A stretch of DNA of 64,000 nucleotides from Loxodes magnus (GCA_946699065.1 CAMPDV010000195.1:186001-250000), one strand, 5' to 3'; counted from the first letter of the stretch, positions 1-13,500 are shown. Notes: generated from the sequence alone by a model not told the origin. Numbers and translations: made by a program.

Positions 1-1781
1 TTCAAATATAAAACTAAAAGCTTAATTAAAATTGTAAATTGATTCTTCGCTTCTTAGTTTTTATGCTTGTTAAAAATAATTAAGTTTTTAAGACAATCTA
101 AACTTTTTTCTTTGATAATCTAATTAAAAAATTCATAAAAATTTTAAAAATAATTTCGTCAATTGAAAGATAGGAATTTTCTATAGATTCAACTTTAAAT
201 TAGGAAAATTTATCTTCATTTTAATTTGGCTACTGAAATAAAAAATAGCTGACTTAATAAAATATCTACTTGTAATTCTCTTATATTTATTTAGCTTTCA
301 GTTTATGAAGGTACATCATTCAAAAATTTAGTTCTATTTTCCTTTCCTAATTTTTTTCAAGTTATTTAGAATTTTTATTTTTGTTCTTATAAGATAAAAA
401 CAGGATTAGAGTTTTTAATTTAACCATAAATAGATAGATAAATATTACATTATTAATTTACAATAATTAATTAAAATGAAATAAAAAGTCATATACTATT
501 TCAAAGCTTTTGATAAAAACTAAAATATAAAGAATTTAAAAATCACTTAGAAACAAAATTAAAAGCTAAAATTAAGAGAAAATTATTTTAATTTTAGATA
601 GTTATTGCGACTCTAAAAATAATAAAAATTAAATTAGCTTTTATCTTATCTAAGAATTTGTTTATTTTAAATAATAATTAAAATTCCTAAGAAACTATAA
701 GTATATTAGTACATATGAAAAAATACTAAATTATATACCTTTGGCATTTAAAACATAAGTATTATTAATATAAATTATACTAAAATCGCTATGTATAAAG
801 CTTTTTCTTCTATTTCAATTTTTTATTATTTTTAAGATTTATCTTAAGGTATAAACTTGGTTTCTTTTTTCATTATCCAAATTTTGCTTATGCTAGTTAC
901 CCTAGACATTAGATTTTATTTTCTATAAATTTATTTTTTTATTATTATTTTTTTTACTGCAAAGAAACCAAATTTATTACCAACCTAGCATCACTAAAAG
1001 GAGTAATCCATTTGCTGTGTTCATTTATTTTATACTAAAGTTTAAGATTAAATTATTGAATTTAATAAGTTATAATTATTTTTATTTATATAAGCAGATT
1101 AAGTTAATAGTTCTACCCAATTAATTATTAAGAGATATAAAAAATGTTTAAAAACGTAAAAGGAAATTAGATATTTAAAGTAGGTAGTTATTGAAAGTGT
1201 GAGTTATGTATCCTAATTAATTTTTCTCAACTTTTAATTTCTTTATTTTTTAAAACAAACTACAATTATAAAAGGAGTCTAGATTAATTAAAGCTATATA
1301 AAGTTAATTTTTTAAGAGGCAGAATACTCTTGTTAATACCATCTAATTATTAATAATTATTTAACAGCGAGAATATTCAAAATATAAATCATTTATGTTT
1401 TATGGTTATTGCTTTAACTCCTAAAACTTTCTATTTAGAGTATAAAGAAATTTCCTATCATATGATAAACCTTATAACAAGCTTTTTATCTACTATAAAT
1501 CTTTACACTCCATTTTTAATTCCTTGGAAGATTTAATTAAACTTCTAGTTGTGCATAATTCTTAGTTTTAGATATGAATTGGATAAGACCCATATGAAAA
1601 AGAAAAGAATGCTTAAAATCAAAATTAAAGATAAAAATTAGAAAATAAACCAAAAATAAGTTGAAGTAATGAAAAATCAAATTTCTATCTAGGTAACTGA
1701 AGCAGAAAAGAGAAATACAAGAAGGAAATTAATAAAGATAAAAAAACTATCAAAATATATTACAATTAATTAAAATTTGGT
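1..1781. other. AT-rich spacer downstream of zinc-finger gene A
   Basis: No gene recognised. From about 1575 rightwards the sequence resembles the region right of about 29917 (shared stretches such as 'aaaaagaaaagaat'), so the segmental duplication described below reaches at least this far left. The rest is low-complexity AT-rich DNA with short A and T runs. Confidence 0.6.
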
Positions 1782-2600
1782 TCATTCCTAAGGGTGAGCA
1801 TTGTTATAGTGTTTATTGAGAATTTTAAGCTTCTTAAAAGTCAAATTACACTGAACACATTTAAATTTCTAACTGTGCTTTTTGTAAATATGATTATACA
1901 TAACTTGCTTATTCTTTAGAGTTGACAGTCGCTATTAAGTGTATATCTTTTAGCATTATTTGCATATATAGTCGCCATTATGGTTTATATCGAAGCTCTG
2001 TTAAATTCTATTCAATTTATTATGACTTTAAACCTTAATTTGCTTCTTTTTTTGTGATTTTTACTTTTTGTCTTAAGGAATCTCTTGATCATTAAATGTA
2101 CTGGAAGTAAAAGGCACTAGTTTGCATTACTCTAACTGTTCATTTTTAGGAATTTCAGGATTTTTACTGATTGTTAAAATATTTCTTACAAATTCATTTA
2201 GCTTTTTTTAGGTTACTTGATTAAACTCTTCGGGTTCTGTCTTCAATTATTAATTAGATAAATCTCTCGAGGATTCATTTTCATTCTTTGGTATAATAAG
2301 GTTAATCTCCGGCTTTTTATCGGAGTTTTCTTAATTGGAAGTGAAGATTTCTTATTCCTTAATTATATCAGGAATAATTCTTAAAGGAATTCCATACTTT
2401 TCAGAAAGCTCATTTAAACTTAGCTTAGTACTATCCAATATCATCATTTGTCTAATCCTTTATACAAACTTAAGTTGATTTAATTTAAGCGAATAAACAG
2501 TTCTAAAAAGACTTTCATTATTCATAAGAAAACGATTTTCTATATACTCAGCTCCCTTAAATAAAGAGAATAAAAAGATAGATTCAACTTGATCATTCAT
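1782..2600 (-). CDS. C2H2 zinc-finger protein, copy A
   Basis: A 272-codon gene read with TAA/TAG as Gln, from ATG at 2600 to TGA at 1784-1782. The N-terminus (MNDQVESIFLFSLFKGAEYI) and a long charged, Gln/Lys-rich middle precede a C-terminal zinc-finger pair. The first unit is CKQC followed by an unusually long spacer and HIYKKH. The second is a textbook C-x2-C-x12-H-x4-H finger (CVQC...HYNNAH), ending five residues before the stop. A paralogue at 30128-31036 keeps the same reading frame, start context, fingers and stop position while differing at many bases, which is strong evidence that the gene is real. Nucleic-acid binding is inferred from the fingers. No intron is needed. It lies about 3.6 kb downstream of Cys-rich gene A on the same strand. 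Confidence 0.85.
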
Positions 2601-4857
2601 TTTAATTTTTGATATATTTTAGTTTTAAACTAATTTAATTATACATAACAATTAATTTCTATTAACACATCTTTAAAAATTAAAATTATAGGCATATTTA
2701 TTAATTTTTTTTAAGAGATACTTTTCACTTTTTATTCTTATAAATGTATATTCCATCTAAAACTATTGCATCTACATCGATAGTGAAGTTTGTATTTTTT
2801 TGGTATATAACAAATATACTTTTAGACTTATATGAATTTAAGATTTTCTCCTCCTTTTAAGAATTAACTAGAAATAATTCTAAAATAGATAATAGAAATA
2901 AAATATGTCAATTTAGAGACTAAATTAAACGTTTTCTCTTATTACAAATTCACAACTTTTCCATTAAACTTTAGAAGGAGTTGTTGGCAAGCTATTTTGG
3001 AATTCTTTCTAATATAATTAAAACTTATTCAATTAGATTCTAGATCTGTGTAATTAAACTAATTTCATTTTTATTACCAACTAGATAATAAAGACCATTT
3101 AGTCCAAAATTCTTAAACTAATAAATACTAGTTAATTAAGCTAGAGATATGCTTTCCTCATTTAACTCCTGCTAGTATAAATAAAGAATTTTGAGTTATT
3201 TTACCTGATTTTGATTAAATTTTAAGTGAAAGAAGTTTACATGATTAGAGAAAACTTAACTTTATTTAAATATAGTTCTAAACTTTTTCTTCTAGAAAAA
3301 TCAATAAAATATTCTAAACTGTCTAAAATGATATTGTACTGTTTCTATTAATTATACAAAAGCTTAGGATTCTATCAATGTTTTTTATTAATAATCTATA
3401 TAAATATTTATACATTTCATCTATAATTAGCTATAAAAATCCATGTGCTTCTTTTATATACTTTATTATTAGTTTTATTATTTTATTTATTTATAAAATA
3501 AATTCTTTTATAAGAAGCTAAATCTAGTTTATAAGCAAAGCCAATATTTAAATAGTTTATGACTGAAAAACCTAAAAGAAGTTTAATGCCTTTCTGTGAA
3601 AATTAGAAAGCCATGAGCATCTGTTTTTTGAACTTTTAGACAAATGAATGTTAAATCTATTAAATTGATATCATTTTAAAAAATTATTTCTACCTTTATT
3701 TTCTTTAATTAATCAAGCAAAAAGAAATATATAAGCCAAAATTTAGCGAAGTTATTTTGTTAGTTATAGTAGCTAGTGGATAAATAGAATATATAAAAGC
3801 TACCTAATTAATAATAATTTCTGTGCATATTCTATAAAGATAAAAAAGAAATATAGCTAAAATAAAATATAAAGCTAAAGTTTAAATTTATATTAAAGGT
3901 AACTTGGAACAAGTAACTGTAAGATAGGTATAATCATCAATATTATGTTCTTATAAACTACCTTCGTAGTCATACAACTAAAGTGTTACTAATTTCTTTA
4001 TTTCTTATAATTTAAATGACTACAATCTTTTAAAGAAGGAAACTATAAACTAAGTCATCGATTTATATAAAAAGTAGGCTTTCTAAATTCAAATTTACTA
4101 AGGCTTAAAATAGTAATTCTCTCTAAAATCAAGCAGAGATTAAGCAAATGAAAAAGAAATAATATCTTAAATAATAAATCTATTAAATTTGACTAACTTT
4201 TTAAATATAAGGGAGATAAAATCGTTTAATAACTTCTTTACGTAAAAAATATAAAATGTTGAATCTAAAATAATTAATAAGTTAAGCATTCTCTAAATAA
4301 GTTAAAAACTTAAAGGTATTTATAATTAAGATATTCATAAATTTTTCCTTTATTATGGGGGTAGGATCTATAAATTAAAGGGAATTGTAAGGTTTGAAAG
4401 AGAAAATAATTATAAGACAAAAAGAAATAGCCAGGATCTTTAAATTTCTAAAATAGAGAGATAAATATTCATCAAGATGATAAAAATATGAGTATAATAA
4501 CCTTTTAAAATGTGGGGCGATTGCTAAGGATGAGAACAATAATAAGATAATAATAATGAAAATTAACACTAATACACTCATTTAATCTAATAAAGAGAAT
4601 CATTATATTCATAAAAACAAAAATAGAGGTTTGCTTATCTTTAATTTGTTTTACTCTAATGAGTATATTATAAATTAAAGATTGGTCACTAACACTAAAA
4701 TAGGATTGTATCTTTATAGCTAGAAATATACATAGTTGGTTAAATAAAATAAATCTTAATAATAATCATAAAATCTTCTATAAGCAACACAAAAATTAAT
4801 TACTAAATTTAAAATATCAAGTAAAGGAATATATACCTATACTCTTAAAAATTCTAA
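2601..4857. other. Spacer, paralogous to 31037 to about 33700
   Basis: No gene recognised. The stretch around 4679-4738 (shared words such as 'ttataactagaa'-like and 'atacatatt'-like) can be matched to 33510-33570, so this noncoding spacer was duplicated with its flanking genes and has diverged far more than they have. A minus-strand open stretch at 4375-4581 shows no counterpart in the paralogous spacer and is not called. Confidence 0.5.
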
Positions 4858-4883
4858 GTTATAAATAAATAAATTTGATTATA

Positions 4884-4915
4884 GAGCGCGTAGCACTCTC
4901 GTTGGTGCGCAGCTC
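4884..4915. repeat. GC-rich hairpin
   Basis: GAGC at 4884-4887 pairs with GCTC at 4912-4915, GCG at 4888-4890 with CGC at 4908-4910, and CAC at 4894-4896 with GTG at 4905-4907. That leaves small bulges and an 8-nt loop. It stands at the left end of the insertion and is followed by an A run (T run on the other strand), as a structured RNA end or element terminus might be. Its function is unknown. Confidence 0.6.
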
Positions 4916-4934
4916 TTTAAAAAAAAATGTTTCA

Positions 4935-5056
4935 TACTGACAAGAATGTTTGTTACTGATAAAATTATCAGATACTGGTAGACCTTGTTCAATACTGGTA
5001 TAATTATTCAGTACTGATAAAAATGTTTAATACTGATATAATTTAAGAATACTCGT
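4935..5056. repeat. Seven-copy iteron-like array, 19-20 bp period
   Basis: The core TACTGRTA (last copy TACTCGTA) recurs at 4935, 4954, 4973, 4993, 5012, 5031 and 5050, spaced 19, 19, 20, 19, 19 and 19 bp. It is followed each time by degenerate sequence of the kind 'aaaatgttt'. The steady spacing, near two helical turns, suggests a protein-binding array or a decayed minisatellite. Confidence 0.7.
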
Positions 5057-5099
5057 AATCTTTAATACTTGCTGGAGGTCCAAGGACATGGCAGGATTG

Positions 5100-5174
5100 T
5101 GTCTCATTGCATCACCAAAGCAGAGGACGACATGTGTCAATTATGGGTATTTAAATTCCCCACCTCTGATGAAG
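5100..5174. repeat. Direct repeat, unit 1
   Basis: First of two related units beginning 'tgtctc' and containing 'ccaaagcagagga', 'attatgggta' and 'cctctgatgaag'. Within the unit CAGAGG and CCTCTG are complementary, so each unit could fold into a hairpin. Partner at 5263-5338. Confidence 0.7.
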
Positions 5175-5262
5175 CTCGCAATATTATTTCTTTTTTGTTC
5201 CAGAATTAAAACTAAATAAGCTAAACTAAGCCAAGCCAGTGTCGAAGGTCTAAGAATCTTAT

Positions 5263-5338
5263 GTCTCGAGGCCAAACCAAAGCAGAGGAAGACATAAAGT
5301 CGATTATGGGTACTTAACTTCCCCAACCTCTGATGAAG
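5263..5338. repeat. Direct repeat, unit 2
   Basis: Second unit, offset about 163 bp from the first, with the same order of conserved blocks and the same potential CAGAGG/CCTCTG stem. Differences are scattered substitutions, so the duplication is not very recent. Confidence 0.7.
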
Positions 5339-5394
5339 ATGGCCTTGTTGTTCACCTTCGAACAACTATGGCGGTTTAAATTTTTTTTTATAAT

Positions 5395-6211
5395 AAAAGG
5401 TTTATATTTATAAATGAGAACTAGAACTTATAAAAAATTAGGCTTCATAAAATAATAATTAAAAAATTTCCTAATAAATCAGAAGATAATCTTCAATAGA
5501 GTAATAGCTTAAATTAAAAAAAAACATCAAAGATGCTTGCAAAATAGAAGTGATATCAATAGCTTTATTTAAAAAAGACAAAGAAAGGGTAAAAATAAAA
5601 TATATACAGATATTAATTATATAAAGGATAAAAAATCATGTTATGAATAGTTTTGAAAATAATAAATTAATAATTAAAGAAGAAGATAACACCTAGAAAT
5701 GTTTATAATTTATCTTCATAAAACAATCCATTAATTATCTAATAGCTAAAATAAATTATTTTTAGAATAGCCTAGATTTTTACTAATAATTTGTATTAAA
5801 AGCATTTTATTTTATTCTGAATCATTTTAATGTAATATTTTCCTAGTTTTTAACCAAGAAAAGTTAGCAATTTTATATTTTTTTAATTTTTCGAATTCAA
5901 ACTTTAATACCTTTGAATGTTTAGGAAAAAAGATTTAATATCTAGGAAAAAAATCTTTGAGTTTATTCAAATTTCTCCTAGTTTTCTTAATCTTCTCTAT
6001 AAAGAATTTTTCTATCTTTTTGAACTCATTAATTTTAATAATTGTTTGCACATTTATTTTGTATATATGTTTTTTTCTAATTTTAATTTTTCTAAGACAT
6101 GCTATTACTCATATAAATAGTTTTATTTTATTATATCAAATAAAGCACATAATGAATGATAATTAAAATTAATAACTTTCAATTATAATTTAAAATATTC
6201 AAAATCAATTA
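5395..6211. other. Spacer downstream of Cys-rich gene A
   Basis: AT-rich with no gene recognised. Words such as 'agaagtgatatcaatag' (near 5546) recur near 33897, so this is the right part of the duplicated spacer. Two overlapping plus-strand open stretches at 5917-6166 are Phe/Ile/Leu-rich translations of T-rich DNA and are not called. Confidence 0.5.
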
Positions 6212-9200
6212 TCAAGCCTCTTCAACTTTTATCTCTTCTTCTACATCTTTCTTAATTCCCTTTTCCTTTTCCTTTTCCTTAGCTCTTTTTCTTTATTGTC
6301 TTTCTTTTGCTAGTTAATCTAAAGATTTTCAAATTGAATCCGGCCATTATGCTTAATGTGTTACACCCTAAATAAATTCTTAGTCAGTTGCAGATATTAA
6401 TTGCTTTAAATAATTATTGTCTAAGATCTTTATTTTTGGAGAATTTTAAATTTTCTTTGTTTTCTTATTTTTCTTTTACAATTTTTTACTTTTTTTATTA
6501 TCTTTTTTCTATTCGATTTAGAAATTATGACTAGCGTCTTCTTTCTAAAGCATGACTTCTTTGTTCTAATTTTAATTTATAGCAACTAACTACCTTTAAC
6601 TCGACATTTATAAAATGATAGAGTGATCTGAATTAGGTTATTCAGCAATGAAGGTATCTCTACTATCTAGTTTACTTGTATTTTAATTTTCTTAGCCTTG
6701 GCAGCTAATTGGTATAGGGTAATTTTATAACTAAGCTATTTTATTTTATTTTTTTATTTCTTTTTGTTTTTTCTTTTCTTTGATTTACTATATAATATCC
6801 TTTATCATTGCTATTATGCACATTACTATTCCAATAGTTGTTATAGTACTTGAAATTAAGACTATTGTTCTTCCTAAACGATATGCTTAGTCTGAATTTA
6901 CAGAGTTTAAGTTTCTAGTTACTTGCTCTTTGCTAAGCTAGTAAAAGTAGAAATTAAAAGAATACAAAATGGAGAGTCATGTCTCTTATAAGGCGTGAAT
7001 TATGTTAAGTGATTTAAACTTAAAAGGTCTACATTTGAGAATGTAAGCAAGTTAAGATAAACTTATTACTAAGCACAGAACTATCTAAGCCATTGCGTAT
7101 TCCTATAAGCCTATTAAGATGATAGATAGCAAAACTCTTCTAAGCAGAAATAAAGGATAGAAAATTAAAGCTTTTCTTTCACTTTTCAGTTCATCGAATA
7201 TAGAAAAGTATTTAGTTGTAAGTTCTTCTAGTTTCTATTTTTATTAGGTGTCTCCAGTATTAATTTAGTTCTTTATTTAGAAATAGCTCTTTATAACAAA
7301 AAGCAAACGAAAAAGTACTAAAACTTATAAGATCTAAATTATAAAACTTACTAAAGCTATTCCCGATGCTAAGACATTGAAAGAGGTGAAAGCGGTTTAA
7401 AAGTTGGGATTGTAAATTTGGAGAATGGAGGAATATCCAATTTACAAACTAAAGAACAGATAAACTGTTAAAGGTAGCCTATAATGGAAATACTTTTTTC
7501 TTAAGCTTTTTAGCCAAATGGTCTTACAAAGTTTTTATTAAATAAGTAGAAGAATATCTACAAACAGTACTGATAAAATAAGCATGTTGAATATGAAAGA
7601 GTTAGCTGAAAAAATGTAGCTTTCGTATCCTAATTACCGTAAATTAAATTTATGGACTTAACTAATTTGTGATTCAAAGTTTATTTTGTCTTATATTTTA
7701 TTAATAAAGCTTTGACTTTATTGATAGTAGTAAGCATTTAGAATATCAGGCCTTTCCACTTAAATATAGGCATTCGAATAGAAATACTCAGTTGCGATCA
7801 TAAAAGTAAATCAATTTCCAATTTAATTTGACTGAGAAAAAACCAAATTTGTAGTGGTAGCTAAACATATTCCTGCTAGTATTGCTGATTATTCTGCTTG
7901 CTGAGTGGATTAGATAAACTATTTAATTTAATCAGATATTCTATAGCTATCAATATTTAATTCTTAATCTTAAGTATTTGTCTAATTTTCTTCTAAATTT
8001 TTTCCTTCTTCTATATTTTCTTCTTTTTCCTCTTCATTTTATATCTTCTCACATGTAAATTTTTCTGTTATATTAAATTGGTCAAAGCATATCAAGCATT
8101 TACTTCCATCCTCTGAACATTATGAACAATTAGATATTTTCTATTCGCAAGGTAAGCAAATCTTATTAATTCAGTCATAATATTCTGTCTAAGAGCATAT
8201 TTCAATGCAATTATTATTATATAATTTTTTATTATTTTTACATACTGTACAGGTATTTTGATCTAAGCACTTAAAACAATCTTCATTTATTTCTTAACAA
8301 GAAACGCATTCTTAATTCTATAAAAAGAATCCTTCTTTACATTCTAAGCATTACACTAATTACTAATCGCATTTACTACAATTTTCTATTTCTAAATCAC
8401 AGCCTTAACAAATATTATCTTAGTCATAATCTTATTCACTTTCATCACATTAAGATGTACATTTATTTTAAGAAAGCTTTAAATTATTACACTTTAAACA
8501 AACATTTTACTATTTGCAACTTATACAATTTACATCTATCTAAGAGCATGAAGAACAGTTATTATTGAATGGAGTTTGATTTCCAAAACATTAATCACAT
8601 ACAAGTTAATTATTTTCTACATGACATTTCTCACAATTTTCTATTTCATAACTACAAGCTTAGCATTCATTATCTTTATCTAAGTCTTATTCAGTATCTG
8701 GACAAAAATCTACACATTAATTTTAAGAAATTATTTTACTACAGAACTAACAAATAAAAGAAGAGTCATAAAAATAATTTTTAGAGCAGCTATCAACACA
8801 TTAGTTATCTTATAACTTTTTAGGATTCTAACAACTTAAGCAAGTCTTTCCATCTTATGAGCAAGTAGAGCAAAACTAAATACTTTCTTAACATTATTTA
8901 CATTAAGAATTTTAATAAATCCAATAACTAGTTTCGCAAAGAGAGCAAGATTATACTTATTAATCACACTCTTAACAGTGAGAAATTACTTAGGTACAAG
9001 GTTCACAAATTTAATCTTAATTTAAATCTTACTCACTTGCAGGGCACTGAATGTCACATTTCTTATCGATTCATTTTAATTTATAAGGATTAAAACAAGA
9101 GATACATTAAGAAGAATTACAATTTTGGCAATTATTTGAAAGTACTGAGCAGGTCAGGCATTAATCTTTGTTACTATTTAAATAAAAACCAGGAGAGCAT

Positions 9201-10519
9201 AGAGAACACTTTAATCCATCTTCTGTACATTACTAGCAATTTAAAATAGCATCATTACATCTTAAGCATTTTCTATTGCTATCTTTGTCTTATTCAGTTA
9301 CTGGACAGTTAACTGAACATTTGCTTATATCATATTCTAACTTATAAGGAAAAATACACTCACTACAAGAGTTTCCTCTAGTGGAACATGTTTTACAATT
9401 ATTTATTACGCAAGCATAACATTTTTAGTCAACTCCAATATAGAATCCATCACTACATTTATTGCAAATTAATCCATCAGAAGTGCATTCTAAACAGTTA
9501 GTTAAAGTTTAGTTACAGGGTTCACATTTTCGATCTTTATTTGAGTCTTAATGAGTAACAGGACAGGTGTCATAGCAAGAATTCTAATAAAGATATTTAT
9601 TAGCACATTAAGTACAAGTAGTCACGTTTATACAAGCTGAGCAGTCAGATATAATTGAACATGAAGAACACGTTTATCCTGAGATAAAATATCCAGTCTC
9701 ACATAAAGTGCAAACAGTTCCAAGAGAATTACATTAAAGACAATTGGTAAGAACTAAATTACATAATTAACATTTAAAGTTATTGTCTTTATCCTGAGAT
9801 GTGTTTAGACAAGTATCTTAGCATGTCCCATCCAAATTCAAATACTTGCTACTTAGACAGTTTTAGCAAGTTGTGAGTGTTGAATTATAGCATTATCCAT
9901 TAGCACAGCCATTCGAACATAAATATGAATTAAAAAGAGCTACAAAATCGCTTACAGTGAATTATTTATTATTTGTCCAAAATCTTATATCGAATATACT
10001 ACATCTAAATTATTAATTTTTAGATGAACCAATAGTAATATATGAACTTTAAGTAAACGGAAAATATTTGTAGCTAGCATCGATCGTTGAAATAAAAACT
10101 AAATTTGTAGATGGCCCAATAAAACTGAAAGTCAGGTTATTATTTGCTTGCTGGAGCAAAATCAATGTTCAAGTATCACGAATTTAAAAAAAAGATTACT
10201 TATTTAATTTGAAATTTTTATTCTAAATTTAAGTATGTTCAAATAAGGAATAAACTTAAAACTGACATTCCGTGTATTCATTTTAATCTTGCAAAGCAAA
10301 TGCTACTTAATAAAAATTATCATCATAAGTTAAAAACTTAAATCACCCTGTTATAGCTCAGACAGATTGTGAATTGAGCGAAGGATTGTAATTGAACTAA
10401 GAAAATGATTTATTTTGTTATTCATTGTCTAAGATAGTTATTGGAGGGCTTGAATTTGTAATTTATAAGTATTAAGAGCAAACTTATTAAATCCACAAAG
10501 CAAGAAAGACTAGTCACAT
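6212..10519 (-). CDS. LamG-like, Cys-rich multipass membrane protein A
   Basis: Start ATG is at 10519 and stop TGA at 6214-6212. Removing the 18-nt intron at 7334-7351 leaves 1429 codons. Residues 1-20 are a signal peptide beginning MWLVFLALW, with TGA as codon 2. Residues about 21-190 form a LamG/ConA-like domain with the motif VWAITGWFKF and an FW motif near its end. Residues about 195-820 are furin-like Cys repeats rich in CxxC. An acidic linker follows (about 820-870), then several membrane segments (for example near 1056-1075, 1121-1150 and 1214-1235) and a long Lys/Glu-rich cytoplasmic tail ending KVEEA. Many TAA/TAG codons are Gln. Trp in GNWFTF (7811-7813) is TGA where copy B has TGG. 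Signal peptide, ectodomain and membrane segments imply a surface receptor-like protein. The ligand is unknown. Confidence 0.85.
7334..7351 (-). other. 18-nt intron in gene A
   Basis: GTAAGTTTTATAATTTAG in the minus sense, phase 0, between ...ASGIAL and ILQVLV.... The same position carries a 19-nt intron in copy B and an 18-nt intron in copy C. The exon sequence on both sides aligns between copies only when these are removed. Confidence 0.85.
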
Positions 10520-13500
10520 CTTTTTAAATTAAGGGGAAATTAAACTTGAATTAGTAAAAAACCAAATGAATGGAATATTATTTCATAAAAGGTTTTATTT
10601 AAGCTTTTAGATGCAATGCCATTATAATAATTTAGATATGCTATTAAGAATCGAAGTTTCAGTATACATTGTGAGAAAACTAAAACTTAAAGTACAATTT
10701 AATTTTCCATCTAGCTTTATTATAGAAATGTTTTCATTCAAGTGTTGATGCTATAATAATTAATAATTTTTATTAATACCTTCTACTTATATATTAAATG
10801 TTTAGCTTAAATGGTATAATAATTAAGTTATATTTCCATATATTTTTAGTTAAATAGCTCATTATCGATTATTAAACTCTTATCTATTTTATTTTTTTTA
10901 GATAAGAATCTCTTAGCAAAGATAATCTAAATCACATTTAAAAGGTACTTAGTAATAATTATTTTTCTAACTAGATATTTTTAAATTTGAATGGATCTAT
11001 AGCACTTAAGACATCTCAAAAAAAGAAATATCAAGCTTGATTTTCTAGAATTTTTCAAAAAATAATAGTGAATGAATAAAGGCAAGATAAGTTTAATGCT
11101 TTATTTTTCAGTTTAATACGCATATATCTAGGATCTGTGTTTCAAAGATTACTCATTAATATATTTTATTATCTTTTTTTATTTATTTTACCATTAAAAC
11201 TTTTAGACACTTATAAAGGTAAAAAATTCCAAGAAGCAAATGAGATAAATTTTAAGAATTAACTACTTAGTGAATAAGATAATGCAAATAACAAGAGTAA
11301 GAAAAGATAAATCTCAATGAGAGTTATTAGCAGTATTTTAAGAGTTTCTCTTCTTCAAATAAAAAAGCCTAGATAGATATAGTGGAGATATGAAATTTCT
11401 TAAATGAAATTCCTAAAAATTGGTTAATGATCAAAGAATTAGTATTTCAAATGAAAAATCTTATATGATTAAGTTATTAGATTGGATTTAAATTGTTCTT
11501 CCTAAAACGTTCTAATTCTATAGAAAATTTTTTAAAGCAATATGAATTGTTGCTCTTTGACTCTGGATTACATAGTTCAAGACTCAGAAGTCTTCACATT
11601 ATTAATTAAATACAGCAAAAAATTTACAAAATTAGATTTGAAGATATAATATGATGATGTTATAAAATTCACAAGCAAACTTGATGAATAAAATCGTAAT
11701 TAAGGAAAATTATTGCATGAGATATTTTGCAAAATCAATTTACAAAATTATAGAAATAAAGCAAAAAGGAAAAATAAAAAAGATTGTAATAATTTATAAA
11801 AATACCGAATTATAAGAAAAAACAGGCTTCTTGTAAAGAAAAAAGTCTTTATAATTTTTAAGCATTTCATTTAAAAAATAAGTTCAATCTATCTATAAAA
11901 AGGAGGAAAGATTGGTAAAATAAGCTTATATAAAAGTAGCACTTAATATTAGAGGTTTTATAAATATCAATTTTCAATTTTTTAGTTTTTATATGATTTA
12001 TAACTAGAGTGTTAATCTAAGAAAGATGTTTTAAAATAAAATTGTATAAAGATATCTCCCCCTTATATTAAAGAAAAACATTAATTAATTAAAAGGGAAC
12101 ATTTCTTCAAATTATTTTGAAAATTATGAAATAAAAATGTTGCTAGAATATACTTATCAAAACCTTAAAAAAATGATTAGAGTTTATATTAAGTGTTCGT
12201 GCTTTTTATAGTTATTACCTTTACTTAGTGAAATAATATTATATGTTTGAATATCGTTTTTAAAGATAACTACCAGATAATGTACTAAAGTTGTGAATTG
12301 TTTTGCAATAAGTTAATTAATAGATTTTCTAGGTTTAGCCCTGATAAAATATCAAAGTTATTGTTCACTTAAAAATAAAAATTAATTTAGTGTTTTTTAA
12401 AGTAATTAATAAATCAGATCGACATTCAAAGGAAATATTAATTTTAATATTATAATCTTAGAAGCTGAATAAAACATGTTTAAATAGTTGAAGAATACTA
12501 GTAATTTTTAATTTATTAGTTATATAAATCATAAAATTGTATTAAGTTTAATTTAGTAAAATATATCCTTTCTTCTATAATTCTTTAACAAATTTACTTA
12601 AAAGGTTATAACCCTTACAAGCAAATTGAGATGAGATATTATAAAAAATTACGATTTATTATTAAATATTTGTTATAAAGATGTAATTGATATAGCTTTT
12701 AAGACAAGAGATATATTAAATTTAAAAATTCTTTAATCTAAAACTGTAATCTTCTATCACTTATTTGAAATGGAATTAAGCTAAATGTAAAAATTAAACT
12801 TTATTTAATTAATTTGCGTAATTAATTTCTAGAAGCCTTCTAATATCCCATTTTTTATCATTTAAGTCTGATTTATTCTAATTAAATCTATTTTTTTAAT
12901 ATGAACTTTATTTTTTTTAGCATTATGCATCTACTAATTTACGCTTAAGATTATGATAAAAAATAAGCACAACAATTTTTAATTTAAACCTAACCCAAAA
13001 TACTCATCACTCTCCAAAAGGGTTTAAATTTTAAATTTGCATCTTTGTCCTCAACTATCTTCTATAAATTCACTTATTAGCTCTCTGAACGATTTCTTTT
13101 TTTAAATTTATTTATCTAAACCATTTATATAAGCATTATATCAAATTTTTTTGTATAACTATTTTATTATTTTTCTATATTTTTCCTTTTTATTTATCTA
13201 AAGTTTTAGAATAAGGAGTATCTAACCTTTAGAAATATAAATTATTTTAGCTACAGAAATTAAATATTTTTAGGGATTATGAATTAGTACAATTTTCAAA
13301 AATACAAAGCTTTCATTTGTTTTTACCTTTCTACATTCTGGTAGAATAGCAATTTATATAGCAAGAAGGAATACTTCTAGTAAATAAATAATTTAAAAGC
13401 TACTATTTATTAATATCTATTATATAGCTTTGCTTTGTTTTAGAATAATTAATCTAATGTCTAAATTATTTAAATTAAAACAGCAGTGATAGTTAATTTT

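Larger units (their letters stand above)
4858..5394. mobile_element. GC-rich insertion of unknown nature
   Basis: About 535 bp with clearly higher G+C than its surroundings. It interrupts a spacer whose paralogue, near 33690-33730, runs from matching left flank (attctaa...) to matching right flank (ttatatttataaat) without it. It contains a GC-rich hairpin, seven short iterated units and two about 75-bp direct repeats, listed separately. No convincing coding frame, terminal inverted repeat or target duplication is seen; the sequence 'ttataaat' occurs near both sides (4859 and 5408) but the endpoints are uncertain. It may be a nonautonomous mobile element, a noncoding RNA locus or a regulatory block. 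The edges are approximate. Confidence 0.45.

Noticed and set aside
4884..4915. Hairpin as part of a tRNA gene
   Set aside because: No acceptor, anticodon or T arm can be built around it.
5141..5365. Minus-strand 74-codon open stretch in the GC-rich insertion
   Set aside because: It spans the two direct repeats and translates each differently; no motif, and higher GC alone lengthens open frames under the standard code.
8569..8757. Plus-strand open stretch, nearly identical to one at 61607-61795
   Set aside because: It is the antisense shadow of the conserved Cys-repeat region of genes A and D; the similarity reflects the minus-strand coding sequence.
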